Under the pieces are notes generated by a model. That model saw only the letters and a program-made list of their open reading frames with translations. It did not search any database and had not been told where the DNA came from. Positions 1 to 10,600 of a stretch of 64,000 bases of DNA are shown here, piece by piece. This DNA comes from Rhodoferax mekongensis. Its GTDB lineage: Bacteria > Pseudomonadota > Gammaproteobacteria > Burkholderiales > Burkholderiaceae_C. The stretch spans positions 3,125,001-3,189,000 of the forward strand of contig NZ_CP132507.1 in the NCBI RefSeq assembly GCF_032191775.1. The letters are read 5' to 3'. The number at the start of each line of letters is the position of its first letter. The first letter of the stretch is position 1. A program made the translations under genes and the position numbers.

Positions 1-1406
1 CCACCGCACTGGACAACACGGACGAGCACTCCACCACCGCGCTCTACCGTGCGGCCATCGGTGACATCAGCAACGGCTACTACCTGCCCCGCTTTACGCG
101 GTTCGAGGCAGCAGACCGTCCGGGGCTGAGTTGGAACTGGGCTGCTGCGCTCAATACCCTGAACTGGCTGATGTTCCGCCAACTCTGGCATGCAGCCCTG
201 GTGTACAGCGGCAGCATCGTGGCATTGGCCCTGTTGTTGTTCGGCATCGGCAAACTGGTGTTCCAGTTTTCGGAAGGCACCCAGTGGGGCTTGCTGGCAG
301 CTTTGGTGGGCTTGGCCTTTGCTGTGCCCGGCTTGGGTGGCAACGCGCTTTATTACCTAGCCACCCGCCAACGGGTGCAAAACGCCCTCGCCAAAAATCA
401 GACCGTGCCGGAGGCCTGCGCCCAACTCAGCAAACAGGCCAGTACCCGCAAAGGTTTGATCATCATTGCCGCGTGCAACGTGGCAGTAGCCGCCATCGCT
501 GCCCAGTCGTATGCCATGTTTTCCGGCTTTGAGCCCCTGCCCGCGGGCACGCCCGTGGCGGTAAGTGCAGCACCTGAAGGGCGCAATGTGGCGAGCGGCC
601 GGGCGGTAGACGCCACGGCGGCGGACAGCGCCAAAGCCTCTGCTTCGGTACCTTCGCTGGCGTCATCTGCAGCGGCGCCGGCCAGCTCAACCGCAACTCC
701 TGCAGCCCCTGGGACCAGTTCCGCTGTCATTGCCGCGAAGCCGCCCACCGTAGCGGCTTCTTCACCCGCAGCCAAGCCCGGGCAGACTGCAGCCAGTGCG
801 CCCGACCCCGCCGCATCGACCCCGGCCAAATTGCCCGCTGCCGCAGCCTCTGCAACAGCCGCAAAAGCCCCGGTATCCGCATCTGCGCCTGCCGTCGCGA
901 ACAAGCCAGCGGCCTCCGCGAGTGCCGTGACTCCCGTACGCCCTGCTCCAACCGCCGTAGCATCTGCCCCGGCCCCGGCCCCGGCCCCTGCGCCAGCCAA
1001 GTCCTCCGGTGAAAAAGCTGCCCCCAAACCACCCGGGCCGGCACCGGTGGCGTTGCGCTCTGCCGCTGCGGAGTCCGCCGCGCGCGAAGTGGCTGCATCC
1101 CTGGGACAGTCAGCTCCCGTGGCACCAGCAACACTACGCACTGCTGTGATCGCGCCTGAAGAAACGCCGGCTGCCGGTCGCTTCGTGGTGAATGTGGGGC
1201 TGTTTGGCGATGCCAACAACGCACGCAATGCGCTGGTCAAACTCATGGACGCGGAACTGCCGGTGGTGAGCAAAGAGATCCGCTTCCCCAAAGGCAACCG
1301 CACCCGCGTCCAGGTGGGTCCGTTTGATACCTTGGCCGAGGCCGACGCCGCGGCCGACAAGGTGCGCGCTTTGGAGCTGGAAGCCCGCGTCGCCCCCCTG
1401 CCCTGA
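1..1406 (+). CDS. DUF2628/SPOR-domain membrane protein (5' end outside window)
   Basis: The frame is open from the first base, so the gene begins upstream; an internal ATG at 171 is probably not the start because the residues before it (GDISNGYYLPRF, then a Trp-rich stretch) fit a DUF2628-like domain. Three hydrophobic segments follow. Then comes about 210 residues of Ala/Pro/Ser low complexity (about 540-1180), a likely periplasmic linker, and a C-terminal SPOR-type domain of about 70 residues (FVVNVGLFGDANNARN to VRAL). SPOR domains bind denuded septal peptidoglycan, so an inner-membrane protein reaching into the periplasm at the division site is inferred. The exact role is unknown. Confidence 0.8.
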   Translation, partial: TALDNTDEHSTTALYRAAIGDISNGYYLPRFTRFEAADRPGLSWNWAAALNTLNWLMFRQLWHAALVYSGSIVALALLLFGIGKLVFQFSEGTQWGLLAALVGLAFAVPGLGGNALYYLATRQRVQNALAKNQTVPEACAQLSKQASTRKGLIIIAACNVAVAAIAAQSYAMFSGFEPLPAGTPVAVSAAPEGRNVASGRAVDATAADSAKASASVPSLASSAAAPASSTATPAAPGTSSAVIAAKPPTVAASSPAAKPGQTAASAPDPAASTPAKLPAAAASATAAKAPVSASAPAVANKPAASASAVTPVRPAPTAVASAPAPAPAPAPAKSSGEKAAPKPPGPAPVALRSAAAESAAREVAASLGQSAPVAPATLRTAVIAPEETPAAGRFVVNVGLFGDANNARNALVKLMDAELPVVSKEIRFPKGNRTRVQVGPFDTLAEADAAADKVRALELEARVAPLP

Positions 1407-1445
1407 ACCACGTTGCTTAAGCCCGCTTGCCGGGCGCCTGACAGT

Positions 1446-2315
1446 TTAAAAACCGGCAGGGCCGGTGAACTGTTCGTGCAGGGCGTCCGACCAGTGCTGA
1501 ATTTCCTCCCCGCTCACGTGCAGGAAGGTCAGACACTCCGCTCCGTGCAGCTCCCATTCCCGGTTTTCCTGTGCCCCCTCATGCAAGGCGACCAGATGTT
1601 CCGCGAGCAAGGCCATGGCCACCAGGGTGCGGACCGTGGACGGAATGTTGTCGTCCTTGAGCACCGTGAAATCGTGGTGCAGTCGCACGGCGTGGGCCAC
1701 ATTGGGAGAAAGGCGCCAAGTTTTGGCGACGATAGCCCCCACCACCGCATGGTCGGTACGGTGCGCATCGTTCTCCAGCTCTGTTCCGGTTTTCTCCGTC
1801 TGCGCCAAGGCATGGGCCAGCGTGGCCTCGTAGCCCTTGATGCCTTGCAACATCACCGGTATGCCCACATTGCAAAACAAGCCGCAGGTGTGGGCGATGT
1901 CCGCATTCACGCCGTACATCTGCCTCGCGATGTAGCCCATGGCATAGGCCCGCCGGGTCGACGTTTCCCAAAAGTGTTCGAGCAAGGGCGACTTGACCCG
2001 TATGGTCTCGCGCAACAGAAAGCCCGTCAGGATGGACACCGTCTGCGAAATCCCTAGTAGCGCCACTGCTTCGGCCACCGTGGCGGCCGGGCGGGACCGG
2101 GCATAAATGGGGCTGTTGGCCACCTTGATGAGCGCTGCCGCCATGGCCACATCGCGCGAAGCGATGCGGGCGATCGTGGCAGGCTCCGGGTCTTCACGGT
2201 TCACCTCGACACGCAGGTCGGACAACAGCGCCGGGCAGGGCTGGATGACGATGTCTTTCAGCGGCCCTTCGGCCCGCGCTGTCTCAATCTCGCGGTCAAT
2301 ATCGGCTACGCGCAT
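1446..2315 (-). CDS. HDOD domain-containing protein
   Basis: A 289-residue protein that is almost entirely one HDOD domain, an HD-related fold without the usual catalytic metal site. Diagnostic features are the early PALLSDL helix, IARIASRDVAMAAALIKVANSP, and the AVALLGI segment. HDOD proteins are usually signalling or regulatory factors linked to chemotaxis, c-di-GMP or stress responses; none of these is shown here. A good AAGGAG ribosome site sits just before the ATG. It lies downstream of the alpha-E/ATP-grasp pair on the same strand, but a terminator hairpin separates them, so it is probably its own unit. Confidence 0.85.
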   Translation of the reverse strand: MRVADIDREIETARAEGPLKDIVIQPCPALLSDLRVEVNREDPEPATIARIASRDVAMAAALIKVANSPIYARSRPAATVAEAVALLGISQTVSILTGFLLRETIRVKSPLLEHFWETSTRRAYAMGYIARQMYGVNADIAHTCGLFCNVGIPVMLQGIKGYEATLAHALAQTEKTGTELENDAHRTDHAVVGAIVAKTWRLSPNVAHAVRLHHDFTVLKDDNIPSTVRTLVAMALLAEHLVALHEGAQENREWELHGAECLTFLHVSGEEIQHWSDALHEQFTGPAGF

Positions 2316-2356
2316 AGGTGCTCCTTGGTCTGAACATTATGCTCAGTACACCCCAT

Positions 2357-2384
2357 AAAAAACGGCCCTCGCGGGCCGTTTTTT
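2357..2384 (-). terminator. Intrinsic terminator after the alpha-E gene
   Basis: AACGGCCC-TCGC-GGGCCGTT stem flanked by an A run on one side and a T run on the other, so it can work in both directions. It follows the stop of the minus-strand alpha-E gene at 2406 and separates that unit from the HDOD gene. Confidence 0.88.
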
Positions 2385-2405
2385 CTATGGGTTTGTCCCA
2401 TTGCT

Positions 2406-3362
2406 TCAGGTCACTGGAACCAGAAACTCGCGGCTGATATGCGCGCCGAGGTCGTTGACCCGGTCCAGGAACTGGGTCAGGTAAGCGTGCAGGCCGGTCG
2501 CCAGAATTTCGTCGATACGTCCGTACTGCAGCTCCGAGCGCAGCTTGCCGGCGCGGCGCAGGGTTTCGCTCTCCGGGTTGCTGGCTACCAGGGCCAGGTT
2601 CCCCACGACTTCGTTCAGGCTGGCGTGCAAGGAGCGGGGCATGTCGGACTTGAGAATCAGCAACTCCGCCACGCGTTCAGGCTTGATGACATCGCGGTAC
2701 ACCTTGCGGTAGATCTCGAACGCCGACACGCTGCGCAGAATCGCGCTCCAGTGGTAAAAGTCGTACTCTTGGTCCTTCTCGCTGGCAGCACCAAAAAAAT
2801 CACTTTGCACGGCATGGAACTTCACATCGACCAAACGCGCGGTGTTGTCGGCCCGCTCCAAGAAGGTGCCCAAGCGCATGAAGTGCAAAGACTCGTCCAT
2901 CAGCATGGTGCCCACGGTCACTCCGCGGGACAGGTGGGAGCGGAACTTCACCCACTCAAAAAACTGCGAAGGGTCCTTCTCGAAGTCTCCGCTCTTGATC
3001 ATGCGTTTGACTTCGAGCCAGGTGGTGTTTTGCGTTTCCCACACCTCGGTGGTCAGCGCTCCGCGCACCGCACGGGCGTTCTCGCGCGCAGCGCTCAGAC
3101 AAGACATGATGGAAGACGGATTGCTCTCGTCCTTGACCATGAAGTCCATCACTTCGCGGGCCTGAATTTCGCCATGCCGCTCTTTGTAGGAGTACAGCAA
3201 TTCACTGATGGACAGCAAGCCTTGCCAACCCATCTGGGCGACGGCTTGTGATTGGGGAAGCAGCGATGTCTGGTAGTTCACATCCAGCATGCGCGCAGTG
3301 TTTTCGGCCCGCTCGGTGTAGCGGGACATCCAGAAAAGGTGGTCAGCGGTGCGTGACAACAT
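2406..3362 (-). CDS. Alpha-E domain-containing protein (DUF403)
   Basis: A 318-residue helical protein matching the alpha-E (DUF403) family from its opening MLSRTADHLFWMSRYTERAE, which is nearly diagnostic, through AENTARMLDVNYQTS and the later FLERADNTARLVDVKFH. The biochemical function is not established; the family occurs almost only next to circularly permuted ATP-grasp proteins and transglutaminase-like proteins, and is proposed to belong to a peptide synthesis or modification system. Here it follows the ATP-grasp gene by 18 bases on the same strand with a GAGGAAA ribosome site. A paralogous alpha-E domain is fused to an ATP-grasp domain in the gene at 14262-16883. Confidence 0.93.
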   Translation of the reverse strand: MLSRTADHLFWMSRYTERAENTARMLDVNYQTSLLPQSQAVAQMGWQGLLSISELLYSYKERHGEIQAREVMDFMVKDESNPSSIMSCLSAARENARAVRGALTTEVWETQNTTWLEVKRMIKSGDFEKDPSQFFEWVKFRSHLSRGVTVGTMLMDESLHFMRLGTFLERADNTARLVDVKFHAVQSDFFGAASEKDQEYDFYHWSAILRSVSAFEIYRKVYRDVIKPERVAELLILKSDMPRSLHASLNEVVGNLALVASNPESETLRRAGKLRSELQYGRIDEILATGLHAYLTQFLDRVNDLGAHISREFLVPVT

Positions 3363-3380
3363 ACAAAAGTTTCCTCGTCC

Positions 3381-4895
3381 TTAAGCTGACTGTGTTTGCG
3401 ACTGGGTGGCGGCTGTTGCAGCGGGGGCCGCAGGCACGTCTTCTTCCAGAATCCAGGTGTCCTTGGTGCCGCCGCCCTGGCTGCTGTTAACGACCAGCGA
3501 ACCTTCTTTCAAGGCCACGCGGGTCAGGCCACCGGGCACCATTTGCACGGTCTTGCCAGACAGCACATAGGGGCGCAAATCGATGTGGCGTGGGGCAATA
3601 CCACTCTCCACAAAGGTGGGGCAGCTCGACAAGCTGAGGGTGGGCTGGGCGATATAGCCGGCGGGGTTGGCCAGCACCGCTTTGCGGAAGTCTTCTATCT
3701 CGGCCTTGGTGGCAGCAGGCCCCACCAGCATGCCGTAGCCGCCGGCGCCATGCACTTCTTTTACCACCAGGTCTTTCAAGTTGGCCAGGGTGTAGGCCAA
3801 GTCATCCTTGTTGCGGCACATGTAGGTGGGCACGTTGTTCAGGATGGGCTTTTCACCCAAATAGAACTCGATCATCTTGGGCACATAGGGGTAGATGGAC
3901 TTGTCGTCCGCAATACCGGTACCCACGGCGTTGCAGATGGTCACATTGCCCGCGCGGTAGGCGTTGATGAGGCCAGCGCAACCCAAGGTCGATGTGGGGC
4001 GGAAGACAGTGGGGTCCAGGAAGTCGTCGTCCACACGGCGGTAGATCACATCCACACGGCGCGGGCCGCGGGTGGTGCGCATGTAGACAAAGTTGTCTTT
4101 GACAAACAAGTCCTGCCCCTCCACCAGCTCCACACCCATTTGCTGGGCGAGGAAGGCGTGCTCAAAGTAGGCGCTGTTGTACATGCCGGGGGTGAGCACC
4201 ACCACGGTGGGCTCGGCCGTGGTGGCAGGGCTGCTCTGTCGAAGGGTTTCCAGCAGCAAGTCAGGGTAATGAGCCACAGGCGCCACGCGGTGGGCTGAAA
4301 AGAGGTCAGGGAAGAGCCGCATCATCATCTTGCGGTCTTCCAGCATGTAGCTCACGCCGCTGGGTACGCGCAGATTGTCTTCGAGCACGTAGTACTCGCC
4401 CTTGCCCTTGGCGTCCGGCGCACGCACGATGTCGATGCCGGAAATATGGGAATAAATCTGGTGCGGCACATCCACCCCCACCATCTCGGGGCGGAACTGG
4501 GCGTTGCCTTCAATCTGGTCACGCGGCACCACACCGGCTTTCAGAATATCCTGGTCGTGGTAAATGTCGTGGATGAAGCGGTTGAGCGCATTGACACGCT
4601 GCACCAAGCCTTTTTCCATGCTGGACCACTCGTGGGCCGGGATGATGCGGGGAATCAGGTCAAACGGGATCAGGCGCTCGGTGCCGGAGCCGTCCTCGTC
4701 TTTTTCGCCATAGACGGCGAAGGTGATGCCCACGCGGCGGAAGATCATCTCCGCTTCTTCGCGGCGTTTGGCCATCATGTCGCCGGGCTGGCGAGCAAGC
4801 CATTCGTCGTAAATCTTGTAGTGGTCTCTTATCTGGCTGCCCTTGCTGAAAAATTCATAAGGGAGCTGGGTGTACATCTCGTCGAATTTCTGCAT
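3381..4895 (-). CDS. Circularly permuted type 2 ATP-grasp protein
   Basis: 504 residues of the DUF404/DUF407 family. Visible hallmarks are RRVGITFAVYGEKDEDGSGT near the N terminus, the IPFDLIPRII segment, VLEDNLRVPSGVSYMLEDR, TPGMYNSAYFEHAFLA, and the ATP-grasp-like VVKEVHGAGGYGMLVGP. ATP-grasp enzymes join carboxylates to amines through acyl-phosphates; the substrate of this permuted branch is unknown. The tail (about 20 residues, Ala/Thr/Gln-rich) looks disordered. It is first in a two-gene unit with the alpha-E gene and has a GAGAGG ribosome site. The N-terminal half of the fused protein at 14262-16883 is its paralogue. Confidence 0.93.
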   Translation of the reverse strand: MQKFDEMYTQLPYEFFSKGSQIRDHYKIYDEWLARQPGDMMAKRREEAEMIFRRVGITFAVYGEKDEDGSGTERLIPFDLIPRIIPAHEWSSMEKGLVQRVNALNRFIHDIYHDQDILKAGVVPRDQIEGNAQFRPEMVGVDVPHQIYSHISGIDIVRAPDAKGKGEYYVLEDNLRVPSGVSYMLEDRKMMMRLFPDLFSAHRVAPVAHYPDLLLETLRQSSPATTAEPTVVVLTPGMYNSAYFEHAFLAQQMGVELVEGQDLFVKDNFVYMRTTRGPRRVDVIYRRVDDDFLDPTVFRPTSTLGCAGLINAYRAGNVTICNAVGTGIADDKSIYPYVPKMIEFYLGEKPILNNVPTYMCRNKDDLAYTLANLKDLVVKEVHGAGGYGMLVGPAATKAEIEDFRKAVLANPAGYIAQPTLSLSSCPTFVESGIAPRHIDLRPYVLSGKTVQMVPGGLTRVALKEGSLVVNSSQGGGTKDTWILEEDVPAAPAATAATQSQTQSA

Positions 4896-4954
4896 GTAAA
4901 AGACCTCTCTGATTACCTCTTATGCAAACTTCGGGCCACAGCGCCGATGCACCA

Positions 4955-7459
4955 CTATGGCACATCATGAGCCCAATAATGCCGCTCGTCTTCCCGCATA
5001 CATGCCACATTTTGGGGCTCCGCAGAGCGCCAGCGCGCCGCACCACAACGGGGCGATAACACCAAATGGGTGCCCACAGCCGCATAGCGCTCCTGCACAG
5101 GCGCGGCCGGGTGGCCGTAGCGGTTGCGATAGCCTGCCTGCACCAGTGCATGGCGTGGCTGCACCGCCTGCAGGAACTCGGGCGTGCTGGATGTTTTGCT
5201 GCCGTGGTGCGGCACCAACAGCACATCGGCGCGCAGCTTGGAAGCCGTGTACGGGTCACCCACCATCTGGAGCTCCTGGGGTGCCTCAATGTCTCCGGTG
5301 AGCAAGGCCGTCTGCCTGCCGTTGCTGATGCGCAGCACGCAGGACAGGGCATTGGCCTTGAGTGCCGGTTGCTGTTCATACGCACCGGCCGGCGGCTGCA
5401 GCACCTCGAAGTCCACCCCATCCCACACCCAGCGTTGCCCCGCTTCACAACGGCTGGACTTGCGCAGTTGCTGCAAGGCATGCTGCGGGTCGATGGAGCT
5501 CAGCAGGGCGGCTTGTGGCTGCATCATCAGCACGGCGGCAGCGCCACCCACATGGTCGGTATCGCGGTGGCTGAGCACCACGGTATCCAGCTGCACATCC
5601 AGCGCCTTGATCAAGGGCAGCAGCACGCGGTTACCCGCATCACTTTCCAGGCTGTAGCGCGGGCCGGCATCGAACAGCAAGGCATGTCCGGCGGTTTGCA
5701 CCAAGACCGCGTTGCCCTGCCCGATATCCGCCGCCAACAGCGAGAACTCGCCCTCCGCCGGCAGCGGCGGCCGCCAGAGCAGGCAAGCCAGCACCGGCAT
5801 CACCCCCATAGCCCGCACTGCCCAAGGCAGGGGCAACACCAGCAGCACGCCGCCCGCCACCGCCCAGATACCCAATGCGGGGGGCGGCAGGGGCAGATTG
5901 AGCGTGGCCCACGGCAAGGCGGCCAATCCATCGAGCGCCGCATACAGCAGCGCGACGGCTCCGGTGGCGGCTGTCCACACCTCCGGCCACAGCACGCCGG
6001 CCAGGGACAAAGGTGTGATCACCAGCGTGACCCAGGGTATGGCAAATGCATTCGCCACCAGCCCTACCAAGGACACCTGCCCGAACCACAACAAGACCAG
6101 TGGCGCCAGCGCGAGGGTGATCACCCACTGCTCCCGCCACAATCCGCAAACGGAGTGCAGGAATCGGGCCCACGCCCTCTGCGGGGCTGCCATTCCGGAT
6201 TCTTGGTCATTTTGACCTCCGGTGCCCGTGGAATCTGCGCGAGCAGCTCCTGAATTCGTAGCAACAGAGCTTACGAACAAGATGCCTACCGCCACAAAAC
6301 TCAACCAGAAACCGGCCTGCAACATCGCCCACGGGTCCCACATCAGCACCACCACCGCCGTCCACAGCGCCACCCACGGCCAGGGCCAATGCGCCCCTAC
6401 GACGCGCAGGAAAACCACCATGGCCAGCATTAAGCACGTGCGCTGCGCCGGCACGCCCCAGCCCGAAAACAGCGCGTAGGCGCAAGCCAAGGTCACCCCC
6501 AGCAGCCAGCCGGCATGCGCTGCCGGCAACCGGTTGCACAGCCACACGGAGCGCCGCCACCAACGGCCTGCCAGCAGGGTAGCCGCCCACGCAAACATGG
6601 TGATGTGCATGCCCGAAATGCTGACCAGATGTGATACCCCGGTAGCCCGGAACACATCCCAGTCATTGCGGTCTATGGCCCGCTGGTCGCCCACCACCAG
6701 CGCTGCCAGCAAGCCGGCTGAGCGGGCATCTGCCACATGGGTGAGGATGCGCTCCCGCGTCCATTGGCGGGCCAGGGCGACGGGCGCCTGCCAGGTCTGC
6801 CCCAGCAACTGCGGCACCGGCGCGCTGGCAGTGGCGCGCACATAAGCGGTGGCCTGCACGCCCTGCTCCCACAAGTACAGCTCGTAGTCAAACCCATGGG
6901 GGTTGGCGCTGCCGTGTGGCGCTTTCAGGCGCAGTTGCAGGCGCCAGCGCTGGCCGGCCCGCACGTCCGCCGGCGGGCGCTGCAGCTCAGGAAGCTGGGC
7001 TTGTGCGTTGTAGGCACTGGTGTACCAGCCCACATCCAGCAAGGCCGGAAGGCGCACGGGCTGACCATCCAACGTGGCTTCTTCAGGGGCGAAGCGGAAG
7101 CGCACCCCCGCCTCGGTGGCCTGCGGCATGTCGGCCACCACCCCGGTCACCCACACATCGCGCCCTTCAAGCGCCGGGTTCAGGGCCTGGTTCACAAACA
7201 CCACCGCCCGCAAACCGGTGAGGCCCCAGGCAAACGCAAGCCCGGCGATCAGCACCAGGCATTGCACCCGTGCACTTGCTATTCTTTTGGTAGCTACCCG
7301 CGCATAGAGAGCGGGCGCCAGCAGCACAAACACTGCATAAACCCACCACACCGCCAATGCGGCCTGCTGCAGCTGCAAAGCGATGCCGGCCAACAGGCCC
7401 GCACCGAGCGCGAGGCCGGTGCGGGACCCTCCAGCCAGTCGGGGTGCCGCTGCATACAT
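4955..7459 (-). CDS. comEC: DNA internalisation competence protein ComEC/Rec2
   Basis: 834 residues with the full ComEC plan. There are N-terminal membrane segments, a DUF4131-type region, then the Competence domain (GVSHLVSISGMHITMFAW is the hallmark), more membrane helices, and a C-terminal metallo-beta-lactamase domain (LAADIGQGNAVLVQ, LSHRDTDHVGG, LLVPHHGSKTSS). It forms the inner-membrane channel through which single-stranded DNA enters during natural transformation, so some competence machinery is expected elsewhere. Two copies of the dispersed palindromic repeat lie inside the reading frame, encoding about residues 46-60 and 399-413, both in loops beside membrane helices. It stands alone between the two ATP-grasp/transglutaminase sets. 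Confidence 0.95.
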   Translation of the reverse strand: MYAAAPRLAGGSRTGLALGAGLLAGIALQLQQAALAVWWVYAVFVLLAPALYARVATKRIASARVQCLVLIAGLAFAWGLTGLRAVVFVNQALNPALEGRDVWVTGVVADMPQATEAGVRFRFAPEEATLDGQPVRLPALLDVGWYTSAYNAQAQLPELQRPPADVRAGQRWRLQLRLKAPHGSANPHGFDYELYLWEQGVQATAYVRATASAPVPQLLGQTWQAPVALARQWTRERILTHVADARSAGLLAALVVGDQRAIDRNDWDVFRATGVSHLVSISGMHITMFAWAATLLAGRWWRRSVWLCNRLPAAHAGWLLGVTLACAYALFSGWGVPAQRTCLMLAMVVFLRVVGAHWPWPWVALWTAVVVLMWDPWAMLQAGFWLSFVAVGILFVSSVATNSGAARADSTGTGGQNDQESGMAAPQRAWARFLHSVCGLWREQWVITLALAPLVLLWFGQVSLVGLVANAFAIPWVTLVITPLSLAGVLWPEVWTAATGAVALLYAALDGLAALPWATLNLPLPPPALGIWAVAGGVLLVLPLPWAVRAMGVMPVLACLLWRPPLPAEGEFSLLAADIGQGNAVLVQTAGHALLFDAGPRYSLESDAGNRVLLPLIKALDVQLDTVVLSHRDTDHVGGAAAVLMMQPQAALLSSIDPQHALQQLRKSSRCEAGQRWVWDGVDFEVLQPPAGAYEQQPALKANALSCVLRISNGRQTALLTGDIEAPQELQMVGDPYTASKLRADVLLVPHHGSKTSSTPEFLQAVQPRHALVQAGYRNRYGHPAAPVQERYAAVGTHLVLSPRCGAARWRSAEPQNVACMREDERHYWAHDVP
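6219..6263 (+). repeat. Dispersed palindromic repeat copy inside comEC (1)
   Basis: Contains GTGGAATCTGCGCGAGCAG followed by a decayed stem ending in GTAGC, matching the family seen at 42453-42496 (GTGGAATATGCGCGAG, then AGCTATC...GATAGC). It reads antisense to comEC, yet is in frame and encodes a short Ala/Ser/Gly/Thr-rich loop. Confidence 0.7.
7278..7320 (-). repeat. Dispersed palindromic repeat copy inside comEC (2)
   Basis: Read on the minus strand it gives GGCGCCCG, TATGCGCGGGTAGCTACC, then AATAGC, matching the family consensus start (GGCGCCCG), core (TATGCGCGAG) and closing stem. It is in the same sense as comEC and is translated as roughly residues 46-60. Confidence 0.7.
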
Positions 7460-7616
7460 GCCTTCATGCTAACGCCAGCCACATTGTGGTGTGAAGCACT
7501 CAGAAAGCCCATGGCGCGGACCTTGCTTGGAAAGCCTGTCAAACCCGATTGTTAGTATGGGGGCCGTGCGGCAACCGCTGCACAGCGTCCCCTGTGAGAT
7601 CTACCGAGACCGGCCC

Positions 7617-10600
7617 ATGTCCATTCACGCAGCGCTGAACCACGTTACCCATTACTCGTACGACCGTCTGGTCAACCTCGGTCCCCAAGTCATCCGCCTG
7701 CGCCCTGCCCCGCACTGCCGCAGCAAGATCATTTCTTACTCGCTCAAGGTCGAGCCCAGCACCCACTTCATCAATTGGCAACAGGACCCGTTTGCCAATT
7801 ACCAGGCCCGCCTGGTGTTCCCCGAAAAAACCAAGGAGTTCAAAGTCACGGTCGACCTGGTGGTCGAAATGGCGGTGTACAACCCCTTTGACTTCTTCCT
7901 GGAACCCACAGCCGAGAACTTCCCATTCAAGTACGACAAGCTGCTGGCCCAAGAGTTGGCGCCCTACCTGGCTGCCGAACCACTGACCCCCACCTTCCAA
8001 AAATTCCTGGACGGCATAGACCGCAAGGAACGTCGCACCATCGACTTTCTGGTCTACATCAACCAGCTGGTGCACAAGGCCGTCAGCTACACCATCCGCA
8101 TGGAGCCCGGTGTGCAAACGCCGGAAGAAACCCTGACCCTGGCCAGCGGCTCGTGCCGTGACTCCGGCTGGCTGCTGGTGCAACTGCTGCGCCATTGCGG
8201 GCTGGCAGCGCGCTTTGTGTCGGGCTATCTGATCCAGCTGGCACCGGACGTCAAATCCCTGGACGGCCCCAGCGGCACCGAAATCGACTTCACCGATCTG
8301 CACGCCTGGTGCGAGGTCTATCTGCCCGGCGCAGGCTGGATCGGGCTGGACGCGACCAGCGGCTTGCTGGCAGGCGAGGGCCACATCCCGCTGGCCTGCA
8401 CCCCGCAGCCCAGCGGCGCAGCCCCGATCGAGGGCGGCGTGGACAAGTGCGAGGTGGAGTTCCAACATCACATGCAAGTCACCCGCATGTACGAGTCCCC
8501 CCGCGTCACCAAGCCTTACACGCCCGAGCAGTGGGCTGAGGTCATGACCCTGGGCGACGCGGTAGACGCCGAACTCGTGGCCGGCGATGTGCGCCTGACC
8601 ATGGGTGGCGAGCCCACCTTTGTGGCGGTGAACGACCGTGATGCGCCCGAGTGGAACACCGACGCCCTGGGCCCCACCAAGCGGGGCTTCGCCACCGAGC
8701 TGGTGCACAAACTGCGCGACGAATACGGCCAAGGCGGCTTTCTGCACTTCGGCCAGGGCAAGTGGTACCCCGGCGAGCAGCTGCCGCGCTGGGCGCTCAA
8801 CATCTACTGGCGTGCCGACAAACAAAAGGTGTGGAACAACCCCGCCCTGTTCACCGACGAGCGCAAGCCCACCCACTACACCGCAGAAGATGCGGGTTAC
8901 TTCATCCGCACCCTGGCGGGCAAGCTGGGCCTGACCGACAAGTATGTGCAGGCGGGCTATGAAGACACCTGGTACTACCTGTGGCGTGAGCGCCGCCTGC
9001 CGGTGAATGTGGACCCCTTCAACAGCAAACTCGATGACGAGATGGAGCGCGCCCGTCTGCGCCGCGTCTTCGAGCAGAAGCTGGACTCGGTGGTGGGCTA
9101 TGTGCTGCCGCTCAAGGTGGGAGATGGCCCGCGCCTCACTGGTCCGAGCTGGACCACCGGCCCCTGGTTCTTCCGCGACGAGCGCATGTACCTCATGCCA
9201 GGCGACTCGCCCATGGGCCTGCGACTGCCGCTGGATTCCCTGCCCTGGGTGAGCCAGGGCGACTACCCGTATCTGGTGGAACGGGACCCGACCGTAGACC
9301 GCGGCGCGCTGCCTTCCCACGCAGCCTTTGCACAGCGCTATGCGCCCCACGCTACCACGGTCGCGACGACCGCCAACGCTGGCGCCGCCGGGGTCGCAGG
9401 TGCAGGATCAGTTGCCGCCAACGGCGTGCCCTACCTGGCCGGCAACCTCGCCGTGCCGGAAGCCGGTCGCAAGATGCAAACGGCCAAAGGTACCGGCGAC
9501 ACCAGCATTGCCACCAACGCCCAAAGCGCCAAGCAGCCTGAGCCCGCGATGTATGCACAGGCTCCGGACCGCTTCGAGTCCGCCCACTGGATCACCCGCA
9601 CAGCCCTGTGCGTGGAAGTGCGCGACCCCCGCCGCGCCAGCGGCCCCAAGGCCGAAGCCGTGGGCTCCAAATCGGGCGTGATGTATGTGTTCATGCCGCC
9701 CCTGGAGCGCTTGGAGGACTACCTGGACCTGCTGGCCGCCATTGAAGCCACTGCAGCCGAACTCAAAATGCAAATCGTGTTGGAAGGCTACCCGCCCCCG
9801 CGCGACCCGCGCTTGAAGCTTTTGCAAGTTACCCCGGACCCGGGCGTGATCGAGGTCAACGTGCACCCGGTCACCAACTGGAAAGAGCTGGTCTACAACA
9901 CCGAGTTTTTGTACAACGCAGCGTTCGAGTCGCGCCTGAGTGCCGAGAAGTTCATGACCGATGGCCGCCACACCGGCACCGGTGGCGGCAACCACTTTGT
10001 GATGGGCGGCGCCACACCTGCAGACAGCCCTTTCCTGCGCAAACCCGAGCTGCTTGCCAGCCTGCTGCTGTACTGGCACAACCACCCGAGCCTGAGCTAC
10101 CTGTTTTCCGGCATGTTTGTGGGCCCGACCAGCCAAGCCCCGCGCGTGGACGAAGCCCGCAACGACCAGCTCTACGAACTGGAGATCGCCATCGAGCAGA
10201 TCTACAAAAACCGCGAGCTCTACGGCCAGAGCATGCCGCCCTGGTTGGTGGACCGCACGCTGCGCAACATCCTGATTGACGTGACCGGCAACACCCACCG
10301 CAGCGAGTTCTCTATCGACAAGATGTACTCGCCGGACTCGTCCACGGGCCGTTTGGGCTTGCTGGAACTGCGCGCGTTCGAGATGCCGCCGCACCCGCAC
10401 ATGAGCAGCGTGCAGCAGCTCCTGCTGCGCGCACTGGTCGCCCGCTTCTGGAAGTCGCCATACAAGGCCCCGGTCACCCGCTGGGGCACCGAACTGCACG
10501 ACCGCTACATGCTGCCCACCTTCATCAAAATGGACTTTGATGACGTGATCGCCGACATGAACGCGGCCGGCTACGCGTTTGACACCAGCTGGTTCGCCCC

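Noticed and set aside
398..1411. Long open frame on the minus strand opposite the SPOR protein
   Set aside because: Ala/Gly-rich shadow of a GC-rich gene; the plus-strand frame has recognised domains.
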